A stretch of 64,000 nt of DNA from Streptomyces griseosporeus (lineage in GTDB: Bacteria > Actinomycetota > Actinomycetes > Streptomycetales > Streptomycetaceae). The translations under genes were made by a program, and so were the position numbers. Below the pieces are notes generated by a model, which had not been told where the DNA came from, made no database searches, and worked only from the letters and a program-made list of their open reading frames with translations. Positions 33,366 through 41,767 of this stretch are shown one piece after another. How positions within the stretch are numbered: the first letter of the stretch is position 1; each line of letters begins with the position of its first letter. The stretch lies in contig NZ_BNBR01000004.1 of assembly GCF_014656055.1 (NCBI RefSeq), forward strand, positions 62,001-126,000, given 5' to 3'.

Positions 33366-33590
33366 GTGGTCCTGAAGGGCCGGACCACGGCCGAACTCGC
33401 CGACGCGGTGCTGCCCGCCCTGACCTCGACGATGACCGTGCTGAAGGAGCAGGGCGAGGCCCCGGCGGCCGACTTCCGCAGCACCGTCCTGATCGCCCTG
33501 GAAAGCGCCGCGCGCTCCACCAAGGGCGGCCCCGGCCCCGCCGTCACCGACATGATCCGCAAGATCACCGAGGCGCTCGACGCCGCGTGA
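33366..33590 (+). CDS. Small helical hypothetical protein
   Basis: A 74-residue frame from GTG 33366, 13 bp after the Tat protein gene on the same strand. Nearly every third codon base is G or C and the composition is protein-like, both signs of coding. It reads as three amphipathic helices (TTAELADAVLPALTSTMTVL, FRSTVLIALESAARSTKGG, VTDMIRKITEALDAA). AGGACG at 33351 might be its ribosome-binding site. No family recognised; it may be co-transcribed with the upstream gene. Confidence 0.6.
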   Translation: MVLKGRTTAELADAVLPALTSTMTVLKEQGEAPAADFRSTVLIALESAARSTKGGPGPAVTDMIRKITEALDAA

Positions 33591-33620
33591 CGGGACGGCG
33601 GGGCGCGGCCCTCCAGGCCG

Positions 33621-34094
33621 TCACGCGCCCTCCCTGCCCCCGGCGAGCCGCCGACGCCACCACAGGCCGGACCCCCACTGCCGCTGCTCGGCGAAAGGGT
33701 CCGGCAGGGTGCGCCGCAGATACCCGGCGTCCAGGACGGCCACTCGGCGTCCCAACTCGGCGCGGGCACGGGGAGGCAGGTGCCGCAGGACCTCGGCGAG
33801 CACATCCCGCGCGTGCCGCACGTCGTCGAAGGAACACCCTCGACACGAGCACTCGGCGTCCTGCGGGTACCGAGGGCGGCGCCCCGGCGCCCGCGCGAAG
33901 GCCTCGTAGCGCCGCAACGCCCGTGCCGTGGCGCCGGGATACACGTAGTAGTCGGCCGAAAGCCTCTCCACCCGGTGCACGGCCAGGCTGGTCAGAGGGG
34001 ACAGCCCGTGGATCCGACCGGGCGGCGGCTCGTCCCACACCCGCGGCTGATGTCGTCGGTCGGCCCGGAGCCGACGAGGCCGCCTACGCGGCAT
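33621..34094 (-). CDS. Hypothetical protein with C-x-C-x2-C motif
   Basis: A 157-residue Arg-rich protein from ATG 34094. The N-terminal 30 residues are basic and probably disordered. The body holds SADYYVYPGATARALRRYEA, the cysteine cluster CSCRGCSFDD and the helical stretch RHARDVLAEVLRHLPPRARA, then LDAGYLRRTLPDPFAEQRQW. I recall similar sequences in other streptomycetes but no assigned family. The three cysteines may bind a metal. It is convergent with the small gene at 33366-33590. Confidence 0.65.
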   Translation of the reverse strand: MPRRRPRRLRADRRHQPRVWDEPPPGRIHGLSPLTSLAVHRVERLSADYYVYPGATARALRRYEAFARAPGRRPRYPQDAECSCRGCSFDDVRHARDVLAEVLRHLPPRARAELGRRVAVLDAGYLRRTLPDPFAEQRQWGSGLWWRRRLAGGREGA

Positions 34095-34221
34095 CGGCCT
34101 TTCGGTACGCGTTCATGCCCGCCATGATGCCACCAACTCCCGCGCCGCAAACGGCCGGACGCCGGAAGGGCGACACCCCAGGGGGATGCCGCCCTTCCAC
34201 GCTGCCCGCTCAGGCAGTCCG

Positions 34222-34293
34222 AGGCCGTGGCGGGGATCGAACCCGCGTAACTCGCTTTGCAGGCGAGCCCCTGAACCACTCGGGCACACGGCC
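34222..34293 (-). tRNA. tRNA-Cys (anticodon GCA)
   Basis: On the minus strand the 5' acceptor GGCCGTG (from 34293) pairs with CACGGCC at the 3' end; the discriminator base is T, as expected for Cys. The anticodon arm reads CTCGC-CTGCAAA-GCGAG, giving anticodon GCA, and the T arm contains GGTTCGATCCC. The 3' CCA is not encoded. Length is 72 bases. Confidence 0.95.
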
Positions 34294-34380
34294 GTGGTGT
34301 GCTTCCGAGAACGACCGTAGGGGGCCGTGGGGGAGGGCTCAAGGGTTTGGCCGGGGCTGCAACAGGGCTGCCATACGGCG

Positions 34381-34400
34381 TTCATGAAAGTTCATGAAAG
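34381..34400. promoter_or_regulatory. Tandem TTCATGAA palindromes upstream of an MFS gene
   Basis: TTCATGAAAG occurs twice back to back (34381-34390 and 34391-34400). Each holds the 8-bp palindrome TTCATGAA, one helical turn apart, 129 bp before the MFS start. This looks like a double operator; no regulator gene is adjacent. Confidence 0.4.
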
Positions 34401-34528
34401 GGGTCCGACATGGGGTCGGGTGCGTCGCCCCACCGCTCCGGGACCCCACGGTCCTACGACCGACGACCGAGGCCACTCGCGACCCCGGACAGGGGTCACC
34501 ACGGCGATCACACCTTACGCTGACGGGC

Positions 34529-36028
34529 ATGGCCGCCCTTGATCCCCGCGAAGCCACCGACCCCGGTGACGCCCTTCCTCCCAGCCCTTCGACCCTGCCC
34601 GGCGACGACCCGACCGCACTGCCCGGACCCGAGGAGGGCGTGCTCGGGCGGGCCCACCGGGCGCTGAGCATCGGGATGGTGTCCGTCATCCTGCTCATCG
34701 CCTTCGAGGCGACGGCCGTCGGCACCGCGATGCCCGTCGCGGCGCGGGAGCTGCACGGGGTGTCCCTGTACGCGTTCGCGTTCTCCGGGTACTTCACGAC
34801 GAGCCTGTTCGGCATGGTGCTCGCCGGGCAGTGGTCGGACCGGCGCGGGCCGCTCGGGGCGCTGACCGCCGGGATCGCGGCCTTCGCCGCCGGGCTGCTG
34901 CTGGCCGGGACCGCCGGCGCGATGTGGCTGTTCATCCTCGGGCGGGCCGTGCAGGGGCTCGGCGGCGGACTGGTGATCGTCGCGCTGTACGTCGTCGTCG
35001 GCCGGGCCTACCCGGAGCGGCTGCGCCCGGCGATCATGGCGGCGTTCGCCGCGAGCTGGGTCGTGCCGTCGATCGTCGGGCCGCTGGCCGCCGGGGCCGT
35101 CACCGAGCACCTCGGGTGGCGGTGGGTGTTCGTCGGGATCCCCGTACTGGTCGTGCTGCCGATGGCGCTCGCCCTGCCCGAGATACGGCGGAGGGCCTCC
35201 GGGCCCGTGACGGCGGACGACGTCGACGCCCCGCCCGCCGCCCCCGACCGGCGGCGCATCCGGCTCGCGCTCGCCGTCTCCCTCGGCGCGGGGCTCCTCC
35301 AGTACGCCGCCCAGGACCTGACCAGCCCGCTCTCGCTCGTCGCCGGTGCGGCCGGCGCCGCGCTGCTCGTGCCCGCCGTGCGCGGCCTGCTGCCCCGCGG
35401 CACCTACCGCGCCGCCCGGGGCCTGCCCTCGGTGGTGCTGCTGCGCGGTGTGGCCGCCGGGTCGTTCATCGCCGCCGAGTCCTTCGTGCCGCTGATGCTG
35501 GTCACCGAGCGGGGCCTCGCACCGACCCTCGCCGGGTTCTCGCTGGCCGCGGGCGGCGTCACCTGGGCGCTGGGCTCCTGGGTGCAGTCCCGGCCGCGCG
35601 TCGAGCCGTACCGGGAGCGGCTGATGACGCTCGGCATGGTGCTGGTGGCGGCGGCGATCGCGGCCGCGCCCGGCGTGCTGGTCCACTCGGTGCCGGTGTG
35701 GACGGTGGCCGTGGCCTGGGCGTTCGGCTGCTTCGGCATGGGCCTGGTGATCTCCTCCACCAGCGTGCTGCTGCTGAAGCTCTCCGCGCCCGAGGAGGCC
35801 GGCGCCAACTCCGCCGCGCTGCAGATCTCCGACGGCCTCGCCAACGTCCTCCTCCTCGCCGCCGGGGGCGCCGCCTTCGCGGCCCTCGGCGGGGGCTCGG
35901 TGACCCACACGGCCACCGCGGCCCACGCGGGCGGCTCCCACCCGGCCGCGTTCGCCGCCGTCTTCCTGCCCATGGCCGCGGTGGCGCTGGCGGGGGCCTG
36001 GGTGACCACCCGGCTTCAGAAGCGGTGA
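34529..36028 (+). CDS. MFS efflux transporter (DHA2/EmrB-like)
   Basis: A 499-residue permease from ATG 34529. After a 45-residue acidic, Pro-rich cytoplasmic tail come about 12-14 helices. The motif-A loop GQWSDRRGPLGALTAGIAAF after helix 2 and the long helix with GRAVQGLGGGLVIVALYVVV are typical of drug/proton exporters of the EmrB/QacA group. IISSTSVLLLKLSAPEEAG-like text appears here as VISSTSVLLLKLSAPEEAGA near the second half, also usual in this group. Substrate unknown. It is a single gene ended by a hairpin at 36056; tandem palindromes lie upstream. Confidence 0.88.
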   Translation: MAALDPREATDPGDALPPSPSTLPGDDPTALPGPEEGVLGRAHRALSIGMVSVILLIAFEATAVGTAMPVAARELHGVSLYAFAFSGYFTTSLFGMVLAGQWSDRRGPLGALTAGIAAFAAGLLLAGTAGAMWLFILGRAVQGLGGGLVIVALYVVVGRAYPERLRPAIMAAFAASWVVPSIVGPLAAGAVTEHLGWRWVFVGIPVLVVLPMALALPEIRRRASGPVTADDVDAPPAAPDRRRIRLALAVSLGAGLLQYAAQDLTSPLSLVAGAAGAALLVPAVRGLLPRGTYRAARGLPSVVLLRGVAAGSFIAAESFVPLMLVTERGLAPTLAGFSLAAGGVTWALGSWVQSRPRVEPYRERLMTLGMVLVAAAIAAAPGVLVHSVPVWTVAVAWAFGCFGMGLVISSTSVLLLKLSAPEEAGANSAALQISDGLANVLLLAAGGAAFAALGGGSVTHTATAAHAGGSHPAAFAAVFLPMAAVALAGAWVTTRLQKR

Positions 36029-36055
36029 GACCGCCGTACCCTCACGCGTACTCCC

Positions 36056-36082
36056 GTGGGACCGCTGTGACGTGGGTCCCAC
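36056..36082 (+). terminator. Terminator after the MFS gene
   Basis: GTGGGACC (36056-36063) pairs with GGTCCCAC (36075-36082), 11-base loop, 27 bp after the stop. Confidence 0.55.
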
Positions 36083-36184
36083 CCTCGGGGGACGCGGGCC
36101 TGTCCGGACGTTGACCGGGCCGGGGCGCCGGTAGGGTGGCCCGGTTGTCATACGTAGCCGAGCCGCCCTACCCCTACGGAGACC

Positions 36185-37990
36185 GTGACTACCACCGCCG
36201 CCAGCTCCAGCTCGTCCCACTCGCACCACCTGTCGCCCGCGTTTCCCGGCCGCGCCCCCTGGGGCACCGCCAGCAAGCTGCGGGCCTGGCAGCAGGGGGC
36301 GATGGAGAAGTACATCCAGGAGCAGCCGCGTGACTTCCTCGCCGTCGCCACCCCGGGCGCCGGCAAGACGACCTTCGCGCTGACCCTGGCGTCCTGGCTG
36401 CTGCACCACCACGTCGTACAGCAGGTGACCGTCGTCGCGCCGACCGAGCACCTGAAGAAGCAGTGGGCCGAGGCGGCCGCGCGGATAGGGATCAAGCTCG
36501 ACCCGGAGTACAGCGCCGGCCCGCTCGGCCGGGAGTACGACGGTGTCGCCGTCACCTACGCCGGTGTGGGCGTGCGGCCCATGCTGCACCGCAACCGCGT
36601 CGAGCAGCGCAAGACCCTCGTCATCCTCGACGAGATCCACCACGCCGGTGACTCCAAGTCGTGGGGCGAGGCCTGCCTGGAGGCCTTCGAGCCCGCCACG
36701 CGACGGCTCGCGCTGACCGGTACGCCGTTCCGGTCCGACACCAACCCCATCCCCTTCGTCACGTACGAGGAGGGCACGGACGGCATCCGGCGCTCGGCCG
36801 CCGACTACACCTACGGCTACGGCTCCGCCCTCGCCGACGGCGTCGTCCGCCCGGTCATCTTCCTCTCCTACAGCGGCAACATGCGCTGGCGCACCAAGGC
36901 CGGCGACGAGATCGAGGCCCGCCTCGGCGAGCCCATGACCAAGGACGCCATCAGCCAGGCCTGGCGTACGGCGCTCGACCCGCGCGGCGACTGGATGCCG
37001 GCCGTGCTGCGCGCCGCCGACCAGCGGCTCACCGAGGTCCGCAAGGCCATCCCCGACGCCGGTGCCCTCGTCATCGCCTCCGACCAGGAGTCGGCCCGCG
37101 CGTACGCCAAGCTGATCCGGGACATCACCGGGCACAAGGCGACCCTCGTGCTGTCCGACGACACCGGGGCCTCGAAGCGGATCGACGACTTCAGCGCGAG
37201 CGACGACCGGTGGATGGTCGCCGTCCGCATGGTGTCCGAGGGCGTCGACGTGCCGCGTCTCGCGGTCGGCGTGTACGCGACGACGATCTCCACGCCGCTG
37301 TTCTTCGCGCAGGCCGTCGGCCGTTTCGTACGGTCCCGGCGGCGCGGCGAGACGGCGTCCGTGTTCCTGCCGACCGTGCCCGACCTGCTCTCCTTCGCCA
37401 ACGAGATGGAGCGCGAGCGCGACCACGTCCTCGACAAGCCGAAGAAGGACGGCGAGGAGGACCCCTACGCCGAGGAGGAGAAGCTCCTCCAGGAGGCCGA
37501 GAAGCAGCAGGACGAGGACACCGGCGAGCAGGACATGCTGCCCTTCGAGGCGCTGGAGTCCGACGCCGTCTTCGACCGGGTCATGTACAACGGCGCCGAG
37601 TTCGGCATGCAGGCCCACCCGGGCAGCGAGGAGGAGCAGGACTACCTCGGCATCCCGGGGCTCCTGGAGCCCGACCAGGTGCAGTTGCTGCTGCAGAAGC
37701 GGCAGGCCCGGCAGATCGCGCACAGCCGCAAGAAGCCGGCCGAGGAGGCCGACCTGCTGGAGATGCCCGCCGAGCGGCGGCCCGTCGTCACGCACAAGGA
37801 GCTGATGGAGCTGCGCCGGCAGCTCAACACCATGGTCGGCGCCTACGTCCACCAGAGCGGCAAGCCGCACGGCGTGATCCACACCGAGCTGCGGCGCGTG
37901 TGCGGCGGCCCGCCGAGCGCTGAGGCGACGGCGGGGCAGCTGCGGCAGCGCATCGCCAAGGTGCAGGAGTGGGCGACGCGGATGAAGTGA
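36185..37990 (+). CDS. SF2 DEAD/DEAH-box helicase
   Basis: A 601-residue helicase from GTG 36185; GGAG precedes at 36178-36181. RecA domain 1 shows Walker A VATPGAGKTTFALTLASWLL, motif Ia VVAPTEHLKKQW, motif II ILDEIHHAGD (DEIH) and motif III ALTGTPFRSD. Domain 2 shows MVSEGVDVPRLAVGVYATT and motif VI FAQAVGRFVRSRRRGE. A long acidic linker (PKKDGEEDPYAEEEKLLQEA) and a C-terminal helical domain complete it. This is the XPB/RadD-like class of type I restriction-related helicases, but no nuclease or methylase is fused or adjacent. A role in DNA repair is an inference from related families. Confidence 0.9.
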   Translation: MTTTAASSSSSHSHHLSPAFPGRAPWGTASKLRAWQQGAMEKYIQEQPRDFLAVATPGAGKTTFALTLASWLLHHHVVQQVTVVAPTEHLKKQWAEAAARIGIKLDPEYSAGPLGREYDGVAVTYAGVGVRPMLHRNRVEQRKTLVILDEIHHAGDSKSWGEACLEAFEPATRRLALTGTPFRSDTNPIPFVTYEEGTDGIRRSAADYTYGYGSALADGVVRPVIFLSYSGNMRWRTKAGDEIEARLGEPMTKDAISQAWRTALDPRGDWMPAVLRAADQRLTEVRKAIPDAGALVIASDQESARAYAKLIRDITGHKATLVLSDDTGASKRIDDFSASDDRWMVAVRMVSEGVDVPRLAVGVYATTISTPLFFAQAVGRFVRSRRRGETASVFLPTVPDLLSFANEMERERDHVLDKPKKDGEEDPYAEEEKLLQEAEKQQDEDTGEQDMLPFEALESDAVFDRVMYNGAEFGMQAHPGSEEEQDYLGIPGLLEPDQVQLLLQKRQARQIAHSRKKPAEEADLLEMPAERRPVVTHKELMELRRQLNTMVGAYVHQSGKPHGVIHTELRRVCGGPPSAEATAGQLRQRIAKVQEWATRMK

Positions 37991-38313
37991 CGCCGCCGGC
38001 CGGCCGGTGGTGCCGGTGGTGAAGGCGGTGCGCGTGCGCTGTACGTATCGGGACAAACACAGGTAGTCCCTCCCGGGCCTTGACCGGATTCTGGACGGAG
38101 CCTTCCGCTCAGCGAACCTGCTTCGCTACTGTCCCGCTACGCACACGCCCCGTGGCAGCGCCGCCGCGGAGCGCAGCCGTGAAGCGACCGGTCCCGGAGA
38201 GCATCCCGGACCGTCACCGATCGGCGGCCTCTGACGCGCGTCGCCGACGGGACTCGGTGACGCAGAACCGCCGTGCGGGGCCGCCGACCTCACCACCAGG
38301 AGGAGTGGGCGTC
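37991..38313. other. Gene-free stretch upstream of the IclR gene
   Basis: No trustworthy coding frame was seen in these 323 bp, although GC-driven frames run through. TTGACC at 38080-38085 could be a -35 element but no good -10 follows at 17 bp. The iclR ribosome-binding site AGGAGG is at 38298-38304. Nothing else stands out. Confidence 0.5.
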
Positions 38314-38955
38314 GTGACCGCGGAGACCTCTCAGACGCTCGACCGAGGACTGCGTGTCCTCAAGCTGCTGGCCGACACGGACCACGGGCTGACCGTCACC
38401 GAGCTTTCCAACAAACTGGGCGTGAACCGGACCGTGGTGTACCGGCTGCTCGCCACGCTGGAGCAGCACGCCCTCGTACGGCGTGACCTGGGCGGGCGGG
38501 CCCGCGTGGGCCTCGGGGTGCTGCGGCTGGGCCGGCAGGTGCACCCGCTGGTCCGGGAGGCCGCGTTGCCCGCGCTGCGCTCGCTGGCCGAGGACATCGG
38601 GGCGACCGCGCACCTGACGCTGGTGGACGGGACCGAGGCGCTGGCCGTGGCGGTCGTGGAGCCGACGTGGACGGACTACCACGTGGCCTACCGGGCCGGG
38701 TTCCGGCATCCGCTGGACCGGGGCGCCGCCGGCCGGGCGATCCTCGCCGCGCGGGCCCAGCCCCTGGGAGACCCCGGGTACACGCTCACGCACGGCGAGC
38801 TGGAGGCGGGGGCGAGCGGGGCGGCGGCGCCGCTGCTCGGCGTGACCGGCGTCGAGGGCAGTGTGGGCGTGGTCATGCTGGCCGACGCGGTGCCGGAGCG
38901 GGTGGGGCCGCGGGTGGTGGACGCGGCGCGGGAGGTGGCGGAAGCCCTGCGCTGA
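38314..38955 (+). CDS. IclR-family transcriptional regulator
   Basis: A 213-residue regulator from GTG 38314, nine bases after AGGAGG. Residues about 5-65 are the winged helix: SQTLDRGLRVLKLLADTDHG, LTVTELSNKLGVNRTVVYRL, LATLEQHALVRRD. Residues about 75-213 are the IclR effector domain (LPALRSLAEDIGATAHLTLV, RAGFRHPLDRGAAGRAILAA), somewhat shorter than the usual 250-residue protein. It lies 89 bp before the M20 peptidase gene on the same strand and could regulate the amino-acid conversion genes 39-43.6 kb. The effector is unknown. Confidence 0.88.
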   Translation: MTAETSQTLDRGLRVLKLLADTDHGLTVTELSNKLGVNRTVVYRLLATLEQHALVRRDLGGRARVGLGVLRLGRQVHPLVREAALPALRSLAEDIGATAHLTLVDGTEALAVAVVEPTWTDYHVAYRAGFRHPLDRGAAGRAILAARAQPLGDPGYTLTHGELEAGASGAAAPLLGVTGVEGSVGVVMLADAVPERVGPRVVDAAREVAEALR

Positions 38956-39044
38956 GCCGGGTTGGCCCACCCGACAAACACCGCCAGCCAGCTCTGTCCG
39001 TTTCTCTCATCACCCGCCGCCGAGCGCCGTCGATCATCGACGGC

Positions 39045-40106
39045 ATGCACACCCCTCACCTCGACCTCACCGCCGACGTCGTCTCCCTGACCCGTGCCCT
39101 CGTCGACACCCCCTCCGAGAGCGGGGCGGAGGCCGCCCTCGCGGACGCCGTCGAAGGCGCCCTCCGCGCCCTGCCCCATCTCGTCGTCGACCGCGTCGGG
39201 GACTCCGTCGTCGCACGGACCGGCTTGGGGCGCCCGGAACGGGTGGTGCTCGCCGGGCACCTCGACACCGTTCCCGCCGCCGGGAACCTCCCGGCGCGGA
39301 TGGACGGCGAGCGGGTGTACGGGCTCGGGGCCTGCGACATGAAGGGCGGGGTCGCCGTCGCCCTGCGGATCGCGGCCGGCGTCCCCCGGCCCTCCCGCGA
39401 CCTCACCTTCGTCTTCTACGCCTGCGAGGAGGTCGAGAGCGACCGCAACGGCCTCCACCGGATCCTCGCCGAACGGCCCGGACTCGTCGCCGACGCCGGT
39501 CTCGCGATCCTCATGGAGCCGTCCGGCGCCGGAGTGGAGGCCGGCTGCCAGGGCATCCTCACCGCCGACGTCGTCGTGCGCGGCGAACGGGCGCACAACG
39601 CGCGCGCCTGGCAGGGCGTCAACGCCGCGCACAAGGCGGCGCCGGTGCTGCGGCGGCTCGACGAGCACCGGGCCGAACGGGTCGTCGTCGACGGGCTGGA
39701 GTACCGGGAGGGGCTGAGCGCCGTCGCCGTACGGGCCGGGGTGGCCGGGAACGTCGTACCCGACGAGTGTGTCGTGACGGTCGACTACCGGTTCGCGCCG
39801 AGCCGTACGGAGGCGCAGGCCGAGGCGTACGTGCGCGGCCTCTTCCCCGGGTACGAGGTGCGCGTCACGGAGGTCGTGCCGGGGGCGGCGCCGCGCCTGG
39901 ACCGGGTCGGCGGGCTCGTCGCCGCCCTCGGGGGCCGGCCGCGGCCCAAGCTCGGCTGGACCGACGTGGCCCGGTTCGCCGCGCTGGGCGTGCCCGCGCT
40001 GAACTACGGCCCCGGCGACCCGACCCTCGCCCACACGGCGGGGGAGTACGTCCCCGTGGCGCACCTGCGCGCCTGCGAGGAACGGCTCAGGCGGTGGCTG
40101 GCCTGA
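39045..40106 (+). CDS. M20 metallopeptidase, N-succinyl-amino-acid desuccinylase (DapE-like)
   Basis: A 353-residue zinc hydrolase from ATG 39045. Metal and catalytic residues are in place: His72 and Asp74 in VVLAGHLDTVPAAG, Asp98 in GLGACDMKGGVAVALRIAAG, and the Glu pair 128-129 in YACEEVESDRNG. A dimerisation domain occupies about 175-285 (RGERAHNARAWQGVNAAHKA), and NYGPGDPTLAHTAGEYVP holds the last metal His. It would be annotated as succinyl-diaminopimelate desuccinylase. However, it lies beside an N-succinylamino-acid racemase and a GNAT enzyme rather than other dap genes, so removal of succinate from N-succinyl-L-amino acids is an attractive alternative. Its end overlaps the convergent PucR gene by 20 bp. 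Confidence 0.88.
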   Translation: MHTPHLDLTADVVSLTRALVDTPSESGAEAALADAVEGALRALPHLVVDRVGDSVVARTGLGRPERVVLAGHLDTVPAAGNLPARMDGERVYGLGACDMKGGVAVALRIAAGVPRPSRDLTFVFYACEEVESDRNGLHRILAERPGLVADAGLAILMEPSGAGVEAGCQGILTADVVVRGERAHNARAWQGVNAAHKAAPVLRRLDEHRAERVVVDGLEYREGLSAVAVRAGVAGNVVPDECVVTVDYRFAPSRTEAQAEAYVRGLFPGYEVRVTEVVPGAAPRLDRVGGLVAALGGRPRPKLGWTDVARFAALGVPALNYGPGDPTLAHTAGEYVPVAHLRACEERLRRWLA

Positions 40107-41637
40107 GCCCGGCCAGCGTCCGCAGCTGCAGCCACAGCACGAGCCGTTCGTCGGGATCGTCGAGGTCGACGCCGAGCTGCCGCTGGACCTGCCGGAGGCG
40201 GTAGCGGCAGGTGTTGGGGTGCACGGCGAGCCGTTTCGCCGCGCCCGCCATGTCGCAGCCCGCGTCGAACCAGCAGACCAGGGTGCGCGCGTGGTCGGTG
40301 CCGTGCTCGGCGTCATAGGACAGCACCCGCCGCCACGCGCCGTCCGCGCTCAACTCCCTGTGCTCCGCCATGAGTTCCCGCAGCCGCAGCAGGACCACCC
40401 GCGGGCGCGCCTCGTCGATCGTCGCCACCGGCACGTCCGGATCCGGTACCCGCAGGACCAGGTCCGCGTCCGCGCGGGACTCCGCCGCCCCCGCCACGTC
40501 CGGCACCGTCCCGCCCAGCGCCGCCCGCACCGGCACCCGCAGCGCCCGCCCGGCCCGCGCCACGATGTCCTCGGCGAGCGCCCGGTGCCGTGCGCCCGGC
40601 GCCGGCAGCAGCGCGTACACCACTCCGTCGACCAGGACGCACGCGTGCCGCCCGTAGCGCGCCTCGCACTGCAGGCGTACGACGTCCAGCAGGCGCAGCG
40701 CGGTCCGCTCGGCGTCCGGTCCGCTCGCCGTGGCGTCGGGCACGAACGCGGCCACCCGCACCGCCCCGTCGAGGCCGAGCCGCTGGGCGGCCGTCGCGGC
40801 GTCCGCGGTGCCCTCCAGCAGGCGGCGCAGCAGGTCGTCGCCGAGGTGCCGGGCCAGCTCCCGCGCCGCCCGGGCCCGCAACAGCAGCAGCGCCGCGGTG
40901 GAGGCGCCCTGGACGAGGGTGTCCTCGGCGTCGGGGGCGAGGGTGCCGGCGTCGATCACCCAGACCGAGCCGAGCGTCTCGCCGCCCGCCCGCACGGCCA
41001 CCGCCAGGCGCGGCAGGCCGCCCTCGCGCAGCGCGGGCAGCCGGACCGGGCCGTCGGCCGCGAACAGCCGCCGGTACTGCTCGGTGTTCTCCGCGCTGAC
41101 CGGCACCTGCAGGCCGAGGATGCCCTGCCGGCGGTCCTCGTCGACCGGCTGGCCCGGCACGGTGGAGTAGGCCAGGATCCGCTGCCGCGGGTCCTCCACG
41201 GCCGTCGCCCCGCCGGCCGCCGCCGCGATGGCGTCCGCCAGCGCGAACAGGTCGCCGAGGCCGCCCGCGGAGGGGGCGGGCCGGGCGCCGATCGCCGACG
41301 CCAGCAGCAGGTGCACGTGGTGCCAGGCGGCGTCCTCGTCGACCGACAGCAGTGCCACGCCGTGCGCGTGCGCGTCGTCGGGGGCGTGGCCGTCGGCCCC
41401 GCGCAGCACCACGCCCGTCATCTCGGCCTCCGCCGCGGCCGCCAGCACCGGCCCGGCGTCGTCCGGCCGCACCCCCACCGCCAGCAGCAGCGCGCCCGGC
41501 ACGCGGGGGAGCGGGGCATGCGCGTCGTACAGCAGCGCCTCGGTGATCGGGGCGGTCAGCCCGGCGGGCGCGGTCACCAGGCGGACGGAGGCGCCGCCGA
41601 CCGCGTCGAGCAGGTCGCCGAGGGTGCGGACGTCCAT
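40087..41637 (-). CDS. PucR-family (CdaR-like) transcriptional regulator
   Basis: A 516-residue regulator from ATG 41637. The N-terminal PucR sensory domain covers about 1-130 (MDVRTLGDLLDAVGG, VPGALLLAVGVRPDDAGPVL), a central GAF/GGDEF-like part about 140-390 (AYSTVPGQPVDEDRRQGILG), and the C-terminal helix-turn-helix about 440-516 (TLVCWFDAGCDMAGAAKRLA, VHPNTCRYRLRQVQRQLGVD). The family governs catabolism of purines, amino acids or sugar acids. It is convergent with the M20 gene and divergent from the GNAT/racemase pair (130 bp), so it is well placed to control the D-amino-acid route. The alternative of purine control is weak, because the molybdenum-hydroxylase operon lies 9 kb away. Confidence 0.9.
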   Translation of the reverse strand: MDVRTLGDLLDAVGGASVRLVTAPAGLTAPITEALLYDAHAPLPRVPGALLLAVGVRPDDAGPVLAAAAEAEMTGVVLRGADGHAPDDAHAHGVALLSVDEDAAWHHVHLLLASAIGARPAPSAGGLGDLFALADAIAAAAGGATAVEDPRQRILAYSTVPGQPVDEDRRQGILGLQVPVSAENTEQYRRLFAADGPVRLPALREGGLPRLAVAVRAGGETLGSVWVIDAGTLAPDAEDTLVQGASTAALLLLRARAARELARHLGDDLLRRLLEGTADAATAAQRLGLDGAVRVAAFVPDATASGPDAERTALRLLDVVRLQCEARYGRHACVLVDGVVYALLPAPGARHRALAEDIVARAGRALRVPVRAALGGTVPDVAGAAESRADADLVLRVPDPDVPVATIDEARPRVVLLRLRELMAEHRELSADGAWRRVLSYDAEHGTDHARTLVCWFDAGCDMAGAAKRLAVHPNTCRYRLRQVQRQLGVDLDDPDERLVLWLQLRTLAGLRPATA

Positions 41638-41767
41638 GGGCGGTGCGCGGTTCCTCGTGAGGGGTCGGGCCGACCGGCCGAGGATTTGGCCGATCCCGCA
41701 AGGACCGTACGTCGTCCTTGGACGCCCGCACAACACGCGACGGGCACCGGGCCCGCAGACTCGGGGC

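Noticed and set aside
34508..38056. Minus-strand open frame of 1182 codons across the MFS and helicase genes
   Set aside because: It spans two real plus-strand genes and the terminator between them; composition is Gly/Arg/Pro-rich with no domain.
39045..40106. Assigning dapE to the M20 gene
   Set aside because: The family match is good but the context is an N-succinylamino-acid racemase, not lysine biosynthesis, so no symbol was given.
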